Shown here one piece after another: positions 10,482 to 20,348 of a stretch of DNA of 64,000 nucleotides. This DNA comes from Hysterangium stoloniferum (Eukaryota; Basidiomycota; Agaricomycetes; Hysterangiales; Hysterangiaceae). Location of the stretch: assembly GCA_015178975.1 (NCBI GenBank), contig WHVD01000036.1, positions 620,001-684,000 of the forward strand. The letters run 5' to 3'. The notes beneath the pieces were generated by a model. That model made no database searches and was not told the DNA's origin. It was given only the letters and a program-made list of their open reading frames with translations. The position numbers and the translations under genes are program-made. The number at the start of each line of letters is the position of its first letter. The stretch's first letter is position 1.

Positions 10482-11644
10482 CCTCGTTCTTCGGTTTTTC
10501 GGTCAGCCGAACTATGACATCTATTATATCTCTCGGAACCCCATCTCACCACTTAAAAATTCGCATTAAATGCAGCCATTTCGTGTACACATGACACTTC
10601 AGTGCTTCTTCACCTTAATATCAAACATTTACATTTGAAGCAGAGATAACCCCGCCTTGAAAGCTGAGTTGTCCGTCGCTTGTAGGTCGGCATCTGTTTT
10701 TCAGAAATTTGCTATAATACGACTATATTGGAACATTAAGTGGATAACCCAGAATGCGCCATCCGCGGGAACATTGACACAGGTAAGCTAACACAGCATC
10801 GAATAACCTCGAACAGCCTCAAGCTTACATATAGCCGATGGCAGACCACTGCATGTGGGACAACTCATCTTCATCTCTTTGTCTTGTATTTTTTTGACGT
10901 TAGAAGGGAACTCACATGCAGGAGACGCATAATGAACACCAAGTGAATGGTTACAATCCCGGCGGATGTGGGTGTCCGACACTCTCGGAAGGGTATCAAG
11001 CATGCGTACCGACAACAGTGATTAATGAGCCAGATGGATGTAGATATTTTAAAATCCCTTTATTGGCTTTATTTTAGACTGTACCTATGCGACGCCTCGA
11101 AGATTTTTCGATTGGTGTGATACACAGCTTGTGATACCCCATCATTGCTTCATCTCCACAAGGGGGGGGGGGGGGGGAGTAAATTAGATCCAGTAAATGT
11201 GTATCTTCAATGGCTCCAATTATATGATATGATCATACACATGACAGTTGTATCGATACTTTGACCTTCTCGAGATTATTGCTAATGTGAAATAATCCTT
11301 GATTATTTGTGGAAGAAATACCTTTCGAAAATTCAACCCAAAATTTCTCCGAGGGAAAAATTTTCTTTTTGCGATAAACCTGCACCACCGAAAGCCTTAA
11401 ATATGCCCCTCGCAGTGACGCCGGGTCTTTACTGAACTTCATTACTTAGACTTCTACTAGACGAAAACGCTATTATTCTAAAACGTTGAACGCGTCAAGG
11501 TCCGCTGGCAGCCGACGCAAACTTATGACTCTTCAAATTTCAATTACAGCCATAGATAGAGTAGACACGTACAAAAATTAAACCATAAATAAATAATACT
11601 AAAATATGTTTATACAATATACAAAGATATGTCTGTCCATATCT
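10482..11644. other. Unassigned DNA with a 16-G run
   Basis: No gene recognised. A homopolymer of 16 G lies at 11162-11177. Short minus frames (for example 11233-11442) are without motifs. Confidence 0.45.
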
Positions 11645-11915
11645 GCCCTTGATTCTGCGCCTGCGGACTCTTCACCCGCATGCCAAATAATGACATGGCT
11701 AGCGCTGTGGACTTACCCCGGTCCCTGTCTCAGGGTGATTATGGAGCTTCAGTCGTAAATGGTTGCGTAATTTGATATTTAACCGAACACCTAGGCCTGG
11801 GCCTCCGCTTCAGCCTGCCACAGATCCAGACGCAGATCCCATGCTGACGCCAGCACCGGACATGGATGATTCAGAAGGGCATAATCGGTCTACGTCCGCG
11901 GGTCTCGCTGAATGA
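11645..11915 (+). pseudogene. Proline/aspartate-rich coding remnant, copy 2
   Basis: The plus frame from about 11790 reads PGPPLQPATDPDADPMLTPA, then PDMDDSEGHNRSTSAGLAE and a stop at 11913-11915. It matches copy 1 at 5600-5755 in protein and DNA. The acidic ending followed by a stop may be the true C-terminus of the family. Product unknown. Confidence 0.35.
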
Positions 11916-14266
11916 GCTGGAGTCCCGCTGTTTGATATGGATGGATATGGGTCTAGTGGCTGGAGCGGGGTTCATAGATTGTTCGTGGGGGACTCGGGTT
12001 GTGGCTGTGGTTGGGATGTGGGCGGGAGGGGTGGCTGTGCGGCTCTGTCCTTTGTCTGTGTCTTAGTCTGTGCATGTTTCGAGGATCGACAGGAATAATT
12101 TGTATGTAGGCTTGGTTGTCGGGTTGGGGTGGGTGTAGGGTTTGAAAGGGAGAGGAGGGAGAGTGGGTGGGATGTGCTTGTCATGGGTGTTGTTCGTGAT
12201 ATTCTAGTGCGTGTCTAAAAACTGTATCATTATCATCGCAGATATGATATAAGAAAAACTAAATAAACCACACGATCAATGTGAATCTGAATTCTTCTCT
12301 GGGTACTCCAATTGATAGTAATAATGTGAGGTCCAAAGTGGGTGCCGCTCTGATAGCCAATGTTTTCAAGAACCCAGATGCTGGCATTCAGGACGATGGG
12401 AATGGAAGAGGAAGAAGGCGGGGGATAAGATTCAATCAAGATCAAGGCAAACTCCGAAGCGGGGCGTTCCCTTTTGTCATAGCCGAACCATTTTGTTGCC
12501 GCAATGTTTGCCCCAAATCATCTAGTGCGAGAATCATCTTTAAATGTATACATTTGGCTTCCAGAATTAATCACTCAGACAAATTATGACAATCTCGAAA
12601 ATATCATATTGGTGGTCTGCTTTTTTGGTTGGCCAGAAATTCTTTGCTTCCGTCAGACACGTCATACGTTTAGACCCCATGAAGGTCTGTGAAATCTGGC
12701 ACCAATCTTGATTTAATTTGACCACTGTCACTGAAACTAATGAAATAAGGTGAAGTTATGGATTATGGATAATTGTCGGTTGGTATTCCCACCGGGTTAG
12801 AGACGATCAGAATTTTCGGGATGCGCTAACGACAATGTATCAAATTAGGAAAATTGTCTGTGAAACGAACTTACATGTTCGCCAAAATTCCAATGGTGTG
12901 AAGAGTCGGGTTTGCCACACCACTCGAAGTACAAGACATGTCAAAGAAGACCTCAGCATCCCTCAAACAATTCACCTGTCATGGTCAGTCCTAGTGCAAC
13001 ATTTTAAGCTTCAGGCCAATGCTGCTAGCTGCTAAGTTAGAGGTCATTGAGGGATTAAAGATGGCGTTTTTGTTGATGTGTTGTCAGCGAGGAAGAACCT
13101 AAGAGCAACGGGTCCCGTAAATGGTGTACTGAACGAGATACACCAAATACGTAGATCGATATATTGTCGCGATTTCTCGACTTTCTTATCAACTAATTAA
13201 AATTAATTTAAGGGAAATTCTTACTTATTAGACGGGGAATATTACAGAAAGATTAATAGAACAGACCAAACGGTAGTCTCATTTGAAATAAAATATGCAA
13301 TGATTGCCCCAGCAAGTTCCACCGTCACCCACATGAAACCAAATCTATTCCAGGTTCTCTTTGGTCAGAAAGCACGTTGAAGGGAGAAATAGCGACACTA
13401 TGTATGGATTCTGATGAGAAATAGTTCGCATTCCTTCCTGAAAGGTGACTAGATGTTGACCCAGCCGATGTCAGAACCTCTCCTCCTCAGTCACATTCCA
13501 CCATTATACCACGAGAGACACTAGCCACATGGTTGTGTTATTACACATCCCATTTCACATTCAACCTCGGGGTTCTTCAGCAATTGAAGAATAAGTCGCA
13601 GACCATAATGTGTTGAATCCACCCGCTCAACTGATATACAAAGTGCATATAGTTAACAAAGCCGCGATAGAATTGAGTCAGTAATCCGACCTATTAATGA
13701 TCTGCTTTACTACACACATTATGTTATGTCTGATGTATCCGCCAATATTGACCAGGGAAAAGCACCGGCCGGATCACCACAACGGTGCTGACCTGCTTGA
13801 CGTCACAGCCGTAATTGCATACAGTTTCCACCATGAATTTCCACCCCACCTTAAATTGTGTGGGAAATTTCATGTGTACGAAGTTAGCATATTGCCGACG
13901 CCATACCAGCCCGAAGGCAGGAGGGGAGGAGAGTAAAGAGCCAAAAGCCATTCAACAGATCTACTTACCCTGAGATATGATCTCTTTGTACTTCTATACA
14001 ATTGAAATATGGAAAGTAATATATAACTATCCTTTATTGATTTGGGTCAAGCCATTTATACTCACTGTTTTGAGCCTACTGGCGATCCCGTACCTTTTGA
14101 TGTCGTTCTAAGCCCCACGGGATTATGACCACGCGGTAACATATCTTGTAGGTATGGAAGCCATGATAAATATAAGGAGAAAGCTATTACTCAAAATAAA
14201 GATTGAGAGGAGGGCCATCAACACTCCGTAGGGGGCCTGAACCATTAAAAATAATATAAACCCTGA
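11916..14266. other. Long host-like stretch without a supportable gene
   Basis: A purine-rich strand with GGG(T/A)G words occupies 11950-12190, so the minus-strand frame there is a low-complexity Pro/Ser/Thr translation. Frames at 12281-12692 and 13697-13951 lack motifs and overlap opposite-strand frames. I see no repeat relationship to the rest of the window. Confidence 0.4.
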
Positions 14267-14470
14267 GACGTCCGAAAATCCGCCATACTACTTACTACAC
14301 ATGAGTCGTATTTCGCAGCCACGGCCTCCGATGACCGACATTCTATCTTCAAAAACGTTCCCAATATACCAACCAATAGCCATCCATCTTGGTTGTTAGA
14401 CACCCAGCATGTCACATTAAGCGTCATCAAAACGCCAGAAGAAGCATCTCAGAGTTCTTTGGGCTTCTAG
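14267..14470 (+). CDS. Possible terminal exon, 67 codons
   Basis: After an in-frame stop the frame reads DVRKSAILLTTHESYFAATA, then SDDRHSIFKNVPNIP, SHPSWLLDTQHVTLSVIKTP and EEASQSSLGF before TAG (14468-14470). Codon use and amino acid balance look like coding sequence, better than the opposite strand. It could be the last exon of a gene whose other exons I cannot place. Family not recognised. Confidence 0.3.
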   Translation, partial: DVRKSAILLTTHESYFAATASDDRHSIFKNVPNIPTNSHPSWLLDTQHVTLSVIKTPEEASQSSLGF

Positions 14471-15017
14471 ATCCGGGCTCCAAAGCTTAAAGGGGACGAT
14501 CCCGCATTCAATCGGCCACGCCCAGCCTTATCCATACATATATCGATCGTCCGAAAGTCTATCTCCATCGTTGGGCGAGTCACTTTTTTCAAAGGGTAAA
14601 TGTGGTTTTCTCATATGCAGGGTGTTGGCCAATACTTATTACAATGAAAAGAATGAAGTATAGAGACTACTATTTTTAACGATTTAATTTCAGAGTGTCG
14701 TGATGTGTCACCCTAATGGAAACACGGCCCTAGTTCGCTTCAGAAGCTTTCAGAACAGATATTCTTGGGTTGAAACGGGCGATACCATTGTTATAAATCG
14801 AGTTTACATCTCACTGGAGGTGTTCGGCCCATTTTCATTGTAGATACATGTAAATAGACTATGTACCAACGTACAAGGAAAACGATGAAAAAATGTAACG
14901 AAGCAAAAAATACAAAAGGAGGCAAAGGTATCTACATTGATGGATGGCAGGGATGGATAGAATCCCGAGGTCATGTGATGGTGTGAGTTGATTGTCTTGA
15001 TGAAAAATGGGTGTCAG
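14471..15017. other. Unassigned DNA
   Basis: No gene or repeat recognised. Confidence 0.4.
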
Positions 15018-15221
15018 TTGAAAATAAGAGACTCGGGATAAAATGTCAACTTACCACAGATCCGCTGGATTGATCTGAACTCCCGCCGACCGCACGTCGC
15101 AGACGTTACTTTAAACTATATCTGTGGTATATGTGTGTAAGTCGAAAAATAAGAGACTCAATTAAATGTCAACATACCAAAAAGTCACTGGCTTGATCTG
15201 AACTCCCACCACCAAGTCACA
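15018..15221 (+). repeat. Two diverged direct repeats next to the palindrome
   Basis: Segments near 15020-15090 and 15143-15215 share AAAATAAGAGACTC, AAATGTCAAC-TACCA and TTGATCTGAACTCCC. The end of the second (CTTGATCTGAAC then ACCAAGTCACACA) resembles a shortened form of the start of exon 4 in the adjoining palindrome (CTAGATCTGAAC..ACCAAGTCACACA). So pieces of the same gene appear to be repeated just outside the left arm. Confidence 0.5.
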
Positions 15222-16490
15222 CATTGGTTGTAGATCACGGTTATGCCAAGTTCCTAGATGGAAAGAAAGAAGATACTTACCTGAAAATTGTGAGGAAATC
15301 TTACGATAATTCTTCAATGATTCCCTGTGAGTTCTTCATCCCTCCCCTTGAGATACAACTGAGCAGTCAAATAGCATTATCATCTGAATCATCCTTTGAT
15401 TGGTCAGATGTGAACATTCCTGACTCTAGTATCGTTGAGAGAGTACACTATGGCTCTCATAATGGCGGTAAGCACCACAGGTGAATGAGGATCTCACACT
15501 CACTAACGTAGTTTGGATGGGCTAGATCTGAACAACATCACCCAGGGACCCACCAAGTCACACAGCCTCAAGAGACAACGGGAGGACGACAACCCCAGGT
15601 CCGAGCCGCCAAAGCGGAAAAGGATGACCTCACCTCCGACTGTCTCTCCAAACCACAATCCGGCACTTTCCGGGAAGATAAAAGTGGACGATAATGACGA
15701 TGAGTATGTTCCAAAATACTCATCTCACCGGCATCCATCAGACATCGCATCCTCCCAACCAACATCAAGAAGTGCAAAACGACAACGCATCGATAGCAGC
15801 GATCGTTGTCGTTCAGATCAAGACGATGGTGCAATTGAGAAGGATCATACACAATTCCTCATTATGATCCTTCTCAATTGCACCATCGTCTTGATCTGAA
15901 CGACAACGATCGCTGCTATCGATGCGTTGTCGTTTTGCACTTCTTGATGTTGGTTGGGAGGATGCGATGTCTGATGGATGCCGGTGAGATGAGTATTTTG
16001 GAACATACTCATCGTCATTATCGTCCACTTTTATCTTCCCGGAAAGTGCCGGATTGTGGTTTGGAGAGACAGTCGGAGGTGAGGTCATCCTTTTCCGCTT
16101 TGGCGGCTCGGACCTGGGGTTGTCGTCCTCCCGTTGTCTCTTGAGGCTGTGTGACTTGGTGGGTCCCTGGGTGATGTTGTTCAGATCTAGCCCATCCAAA
16201 CTACGTTAGTGAGTGTGAGATCCTCATTCACCTGTGGTGCTTACCGCCATTATGAGAGCCATAGTGTACTCTCTCAACGATACTAGAGTCAGGAATGTTC
16301 ACATCTGACCAATCAAAGGATGATTCAGATGATAATGCTATTTGACTGCTCAGTTGTATCTCAAGGGGAGGGATGAAGAACTCACAGGGAATCATTGAAG
16401 AATTATCGTAAGATTTCCTCACAATTTGCAGGTGAGTATCGTCTGTCGTTCCATCTAGGAACTTGGAATAACCGTGATCTACAACCAATG
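15222..16490. repeat. Near-perfect inverted repeat, 627-bp arms, 15-bp spacer
   Basis: The left arm 15222-15848 is the reverse complement of the right arm 15864-16490, separated by 15 nt (15849-15863). By eye the only differences are about six substitutions, all within the outer 65 bp (15245-15285 against the mirrored positions); the inner 560 bp appear identical. The arms hold exons 3 and 4 of the gene annotated at 15864-16969, so the left arm is an inverted partial copy. The outer boundary falls 12 nt upstream of the exon 3 acceptor. There are no transposon ends or target duplication. It is a true palindromic duplication or a fold-back assembly or amplification artefact. Confidence 0.9.
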
Positions 16491-16969
16491 ACGACAATCA
16501 ATTAATGGAACTAATAGTAGACTCAGTCACTCACATGAAATTGTTGATAAATGATCCTCTGCATCGTCAAGGGGTGGTGAGGGTGATTTTCGAGAGTATA
16601 ACCACAAATCGGTGGTGGACCCAGAATTGAGAGCCTGTCTCACTTCCTGCGAAAACGAGGGGATCGACGCCATCGTATCCTCGTATAGTGGTGGTGGTGA
16701 ATAAATGGACTCATCTGTCTCGCCTGTTAATGGTGTCTCAACAAAATCGGTGTGATGAAGAACGTATTACGATACACACCGAGAGGTGTTTCAGAGAGTA
16801 TGTCCCACGAGATATCATCCCACGCATCGAAATATTGTGGTAAGGTTGGAGACGGGGAGGCACCACGGGGAGGGTCTTGAGTAGGGTCTGCGCGGCCTGG
16901 AGTTGACGAGCGTTTGCCGATAGAGCAGATTGAATCCCAGGTGGCTTTTAAAAATGACATTTTGGACAC
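15864..16969 (-). CDS. Hypothetical nuclear-type protein, 3' end lost in palindrome
   Basis: Exon 1 (16969-16780) starts MSKMSFLKATWDSICSIGKR. An intron 16779-16724 (56 nt) leads to exon 2 (16723-16535; GETDESIYSPPPLYEDTMAS). An intron 16534-16479 (56 nt) leads to exon 3 (16478-16245 or a few bases longer; YSKFLDG, SYDNSSMIPCEFFIPPLEI). Exon 4 (from 16200) is hydrophilic and rich in basic clusters: KRQREDD, PPKRKRM and SAKRQRID, which suggest nuclear localisation. The exon 3/4 junction is uncertain: a 44-nt intron (16244-16201) shifts frame to an early stop, while a 31-nt intron keeps the basic frame. The coding frame runs into the palindrome centre after GAIEKDH, so the natural C-terminus is missing or displaced. 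No domain recognised. Confidence 0.6.
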
Positions 16970-17595
16970 CAGTAGATATAGATGGCGGGCAGCAGAAATT
17001 GGAAGTTTACGTTGAAGATGACACGTAGGAGATGTCGAAGGGACGTTTTGTAGACAGTTTGTAGTTATAGTGCGGCGGAAGGGCCTGAAATTCCGAACAT
17101 GGAGTGCCAGGGCGGTGGCCGATGACTTATCTTCGCTTATTAGAAAAGAAGGATATTTGAATGTGATGAGCCCATGATTAATATAATTGGATTATTCAGT
17201 GGCATGGCGCCAGACGCTAATATTTCCAATCTGTCACTCATAGAAGCATGGAAGGTCGTCGGCAACCAAAAACGTCATTTTGTCCCTTTTTTCGGAGTAA
17301 ATGGTAAAATCAGCGTTTTCCCCGAAGCCTGTACATCGCTCGTGTCTGCCCAGGCTGCGTAGGCAAGTGGCCACTATAATCCATATGAGCATACGTGGAA
17401 GGGATATCTATCCGCGATACTGTCAATTAATATACGGTCGGCTAAATACCGTGTATTCATACGGTACATGTGATTATGTGCAAATTGTATGACATGCCCC
17501 ATATTATCAGGAGCTGGTATTCTATTAGTTGCTGCTTGCCACACAACGTGGACACCTGATTGTAGATCAAATTTGAACAAAACCGCTAGTAACAG
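16970..17595. other. Upstream region of the palindrome gene
   Basis: It should contain the promoter of the leftward gene starting at 16969. I see no clear TATA element. A plus frame 17174-17362 has no motif. Confidence 0.4.
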
Positions 17596-17739
17596 TCTAA
17601 AGAGGGTGGCTATATCTTATTCACTGTGTCCGATGACAGTGTCCACATGTGGAAGTTGTGCAAACAATACATCGAAAATGCCATGAAACTAATATATCAA
17701 AGTCTGTCGTGTGAAAAAATCTGTGTTGTTGATTGGTGA
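17596..17739 (+). CDS. WD40-like exon fragment
   Basis: Directly after a possible acceptor (AACAG) the frame reads SKEGGYILFTVSDDSVHMWK. The segment ILFTVSDDSVHMWKL has the form of a WD40 blade (..sgSDDstVriWdl). The frame stops at 17737-17739. Upstream, near 17540, a HTTWTPDC peptide lies in a different frame. Only one blade is visible, so this is a weak assignment to a beta-propeller gene, probably decayed. Confidence 0.3.
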   Translation, partial: SKEGGYILFTVSDDSVHMWKLCKQYIENAMKLIYQSLSCEKICVVDW

Positions 17740-17999
17740 GTGGGGGCCAGAGGTCATCGACATAGGAAGATAGACTGATCGGCCCGTCGACAAATATCGT
17801 GATGTCGAGAAAGACTGAAGGTATGATCGATCCCTCGCGACTCGTGATGGGGATGTGACATTGATCGGCCCGACTCCGAGGACGACTTGTGAGTTCAATA
17901 TAACTCAACAGAAGGTATGAAGCGGGCAAGCAAGCTTCGTTTCTCACAGGTGATGAAGATGCGTGTCGTGCAGATACTGGTGATGAAGTAGAAGGTTAA
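17740..17999. other. Unassigned DNA
   Basis: Minus-strand frames (17621-17947 and 17689-17898) are without motifs. Confidence 0.35.
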
Positions 18000-18230
18000 T
18001 CAATGTTGGGAGGGTCCATGGGGAAGTTCCAGCGTTTGTGGGGGAAAGCTACACGCAACATTCACCAAAATGTGACACAGGCTCCGCCCCCTGGCATACA
18101 TATTGGAATCCATATATAGGCAATTTGAAATTCCGGAAGAATGTTTGGAGATCGCGGCGTGCCTGGCCAGCAAGTGCAACTCGCCATCATTCGGTGGGCA
18201 TGCGACAAGGATCCAATACAGACCTGACAT
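18000..18230 (-). pseudogene. Hypothetical fragment, copy 2 of the 6.8-kb family
   Basis: One minus frame contains ILPEFQIAYIWIPICMPGGG, matching LLEFQISPTWMSMYEHMPGQ at 6768-7064. The longest open frame in this segment is a different one, which suggests that this copy has shifted frame since duplication. Family unknown. Confidence 0.35.
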
Positions 18231-20136
18231 TTATAAGCAACATTTTCAATAAAATTTGCTCGCCATTGTTAAGTTAGAGCTAATAAATAATATCACTCAC
18301 GGTGGCAACCTGACCACGGGACAATGTGCCTTATCATCCACATTCAGCTGTGTAGACGGGTCTAACAGCAATCCCTTATCTGTGAACCTTGACAGTCACC
18401 AGGAATGGACAGACAGTCTTTCTTTGCTCTCTTCAATCCACGACACAGACCGGCATCCGACATGAGCATTCAGACTTAATCTCGTGGTGAGACAATGAAT
18501 CGTACATCACACCATGAGCCCTCGTACACTGAGGGTTCTCACGGTGGTCCGACCAATAATATCAAGGGACAAGAACCTCAGGGATGTCATACACAGAATC
18601 GGACGGAGGCAGCGTTGAATGAATAATTCTTTCCAACCCTCGGCTACATTTTGTGCTTCATTAATAAAAATGCCTTACATTTTAGACACCGTAATCCTTG
18701 GTCCGATTCTCTACAGATTAGTTCCAGACATGTATTTCGTCCATTTTACCGTTCCCCAATGCGCTTTATTGCTGGTTCATATTCCTTCCCATGACTTACA
18801 TGGATTATGTTTCCACTGTCAACTCCAATATACTCAACAGAAGTATGGTTATCATGGTTGCTGTGGGGAGTGTGGATCACATCACCAAACGCTATAACAT
18901 GCCATCTGAAATGTGAGACTATAAATGGTATCGCATTGGCGTTGCGTGCGTACTTTGTGTGACCCCAAGTGACCCAGAAACAATAGGATCATCCTCACCG
19001 GGATGTTCCTCGTGTAGACATTGAACTTCAGCGGCGTTGTGTGAATTATAGAAGTCGTTCAAGGGTGTGTAGTTCAACTGTTGTCAGCGGTGCGCCCAAG
19101 ATCCATGAAGGGTTTACGTATGGCTCCGGTGAAGAAAGAAGAAATGTATTCACATCCTTCAGAGTCCTCGAAGTAGGCATCCCACATACTATGACTACCT
19201 GAGAAATAACGGCAATTAAAACAGTCGATCAAGCCCAGTGTAAGGTTTTGGAGATAGCGTAATCCTTCGGTTTGAGCTCTTACGAAGAGGAATGCACGGA
19301 GTGCTCCAATTCGACAAAGACTAGTGGGGAGTTCACCTATTTATGCTAGCAATATTAGACTAAGTCCCCTGACAACAAATAATAGGTAAACACTGTAATG
19401 ATCGGAAAATTATAGTACCTTCTCTCTTACCCCTTATCGTCTAAGACAATGGCGGTGGCTTGCCCGATTCAAAGTCCGCCACCACGTCTGCTCCCGTTAG
19501 GCCTTATGGTAGAATAGGCGCCATAGTCGCCAGTGTCCTTCGTACTGGGGGATTCATCCTTCTTGGTCCAACCAGTTCAAGGCTTTGAATCCATTGCATG
19601 CATATTCTTGAACATAGACAAGGGATATTCGTTTCAAATTTCCGAATGGTGTCCAGACAAAGGGGTAAATATGAAGATCCGGGTCTGTTTTGACACTCCA
19701 CATTTTGACGATGCTTTACTGAAATAAATGATATCTCGATTGACTAAGCGGATAAAGTATATTGGAATAGTAAAAAGTTAAATGCTATTGACATTGACCA
19801 CGAGGGATATACCAATACGGAAAAGAAACGAAATAATTTGAAAGTCTGATTGAATAACCATTTCATCGTTATCCATTCCTTAGTAGCTCATCCAGGTTTT
19901 TAATGTTCCGTCCCCTATAGTAATAATAAATATAGAAAGAGATTCACGAGTGGAAGAAGGTACAATGCCTCAAAAGATATCCAGACCTGTATAGTAGATA
20001 TAACATCTCAGTTGATGCAAAGAGAGAATCGACTAGAATTGACTGCTGTCAATAACAGATATAATGTCCCAAAGTGTCAATGTGCTATCGGAAATACTGA
20101 CAAACGCCGAAGAGACAAAACGATGAAATGGTGACA
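18231..20136. other. Host-like stretch, no supportable gene
   Basis: The plus frame 18619-18897 (92 codons, Cys/His-rich end HCQLQYTQQKYGYHGCCGEC) and the overlapping frames at 19504-19727 are the only long ones. None shows a family motif, and the latter pair overlap on opposite strands. Short exons may be present. Confidence 0.4.
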
Positions 20137-20348
20137 ATGCCGGGTAACAACGCGTCTGAAAAACACGTGACTCTCACGTGCAACTATGACGTGTGCAACA
20201 CTGCTCTGAACCTTCTCTTCGAATCAGATATGGAGGGCCCTGCTCATGTAAGTCTCTTCGGATCCTAAATATGATGTTTTAATTTGGAAATAGTAGGGTA
20301 TCGGGGAACAGGAACGAATGGAACGGGAACAATCCCGTGACACCTCAG
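20137..20348 (+). pseudogene. Host gene exons split by the Copia insertion
   Basis: ATG 20137 opens a 37-codon exon (MPGNNASEKHVTLTCNYDVC then NTALNLLFESDMEGPAH) that ends at a good donor GTAAGT (20248). A 49-nt intron to 20296 leads to GIGEQERMEREQSRDTS, and there the retrotransposon begins. The host frame resumes after the element at 29225 and reaches a stop within 20 nt (IPLQP). The whole product would then be only about 60 residues, so the model may lack exons. Function unknown. Confidence 0.45.

Noticed and set aside
11162-11177. Run of 16 G (also 12 G at 5154-5165)
   Set aside because: Homopolymer without partner G-tracts close by; more likely slippage or sequencing-sensitive sequence than a structured element.
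15568-15852. Minus-strand frame of 94 codons and its mirror at 15878-16144
   Set aside because: Antisense shadow of the basic-rich exon in each palindrome arm.
18619-18897. 92-codon plus frame with Cys/His-rich end
   Set aside because: Cys and His spacing does not match a known zinc motif, and no neighbouring exon could be placed.
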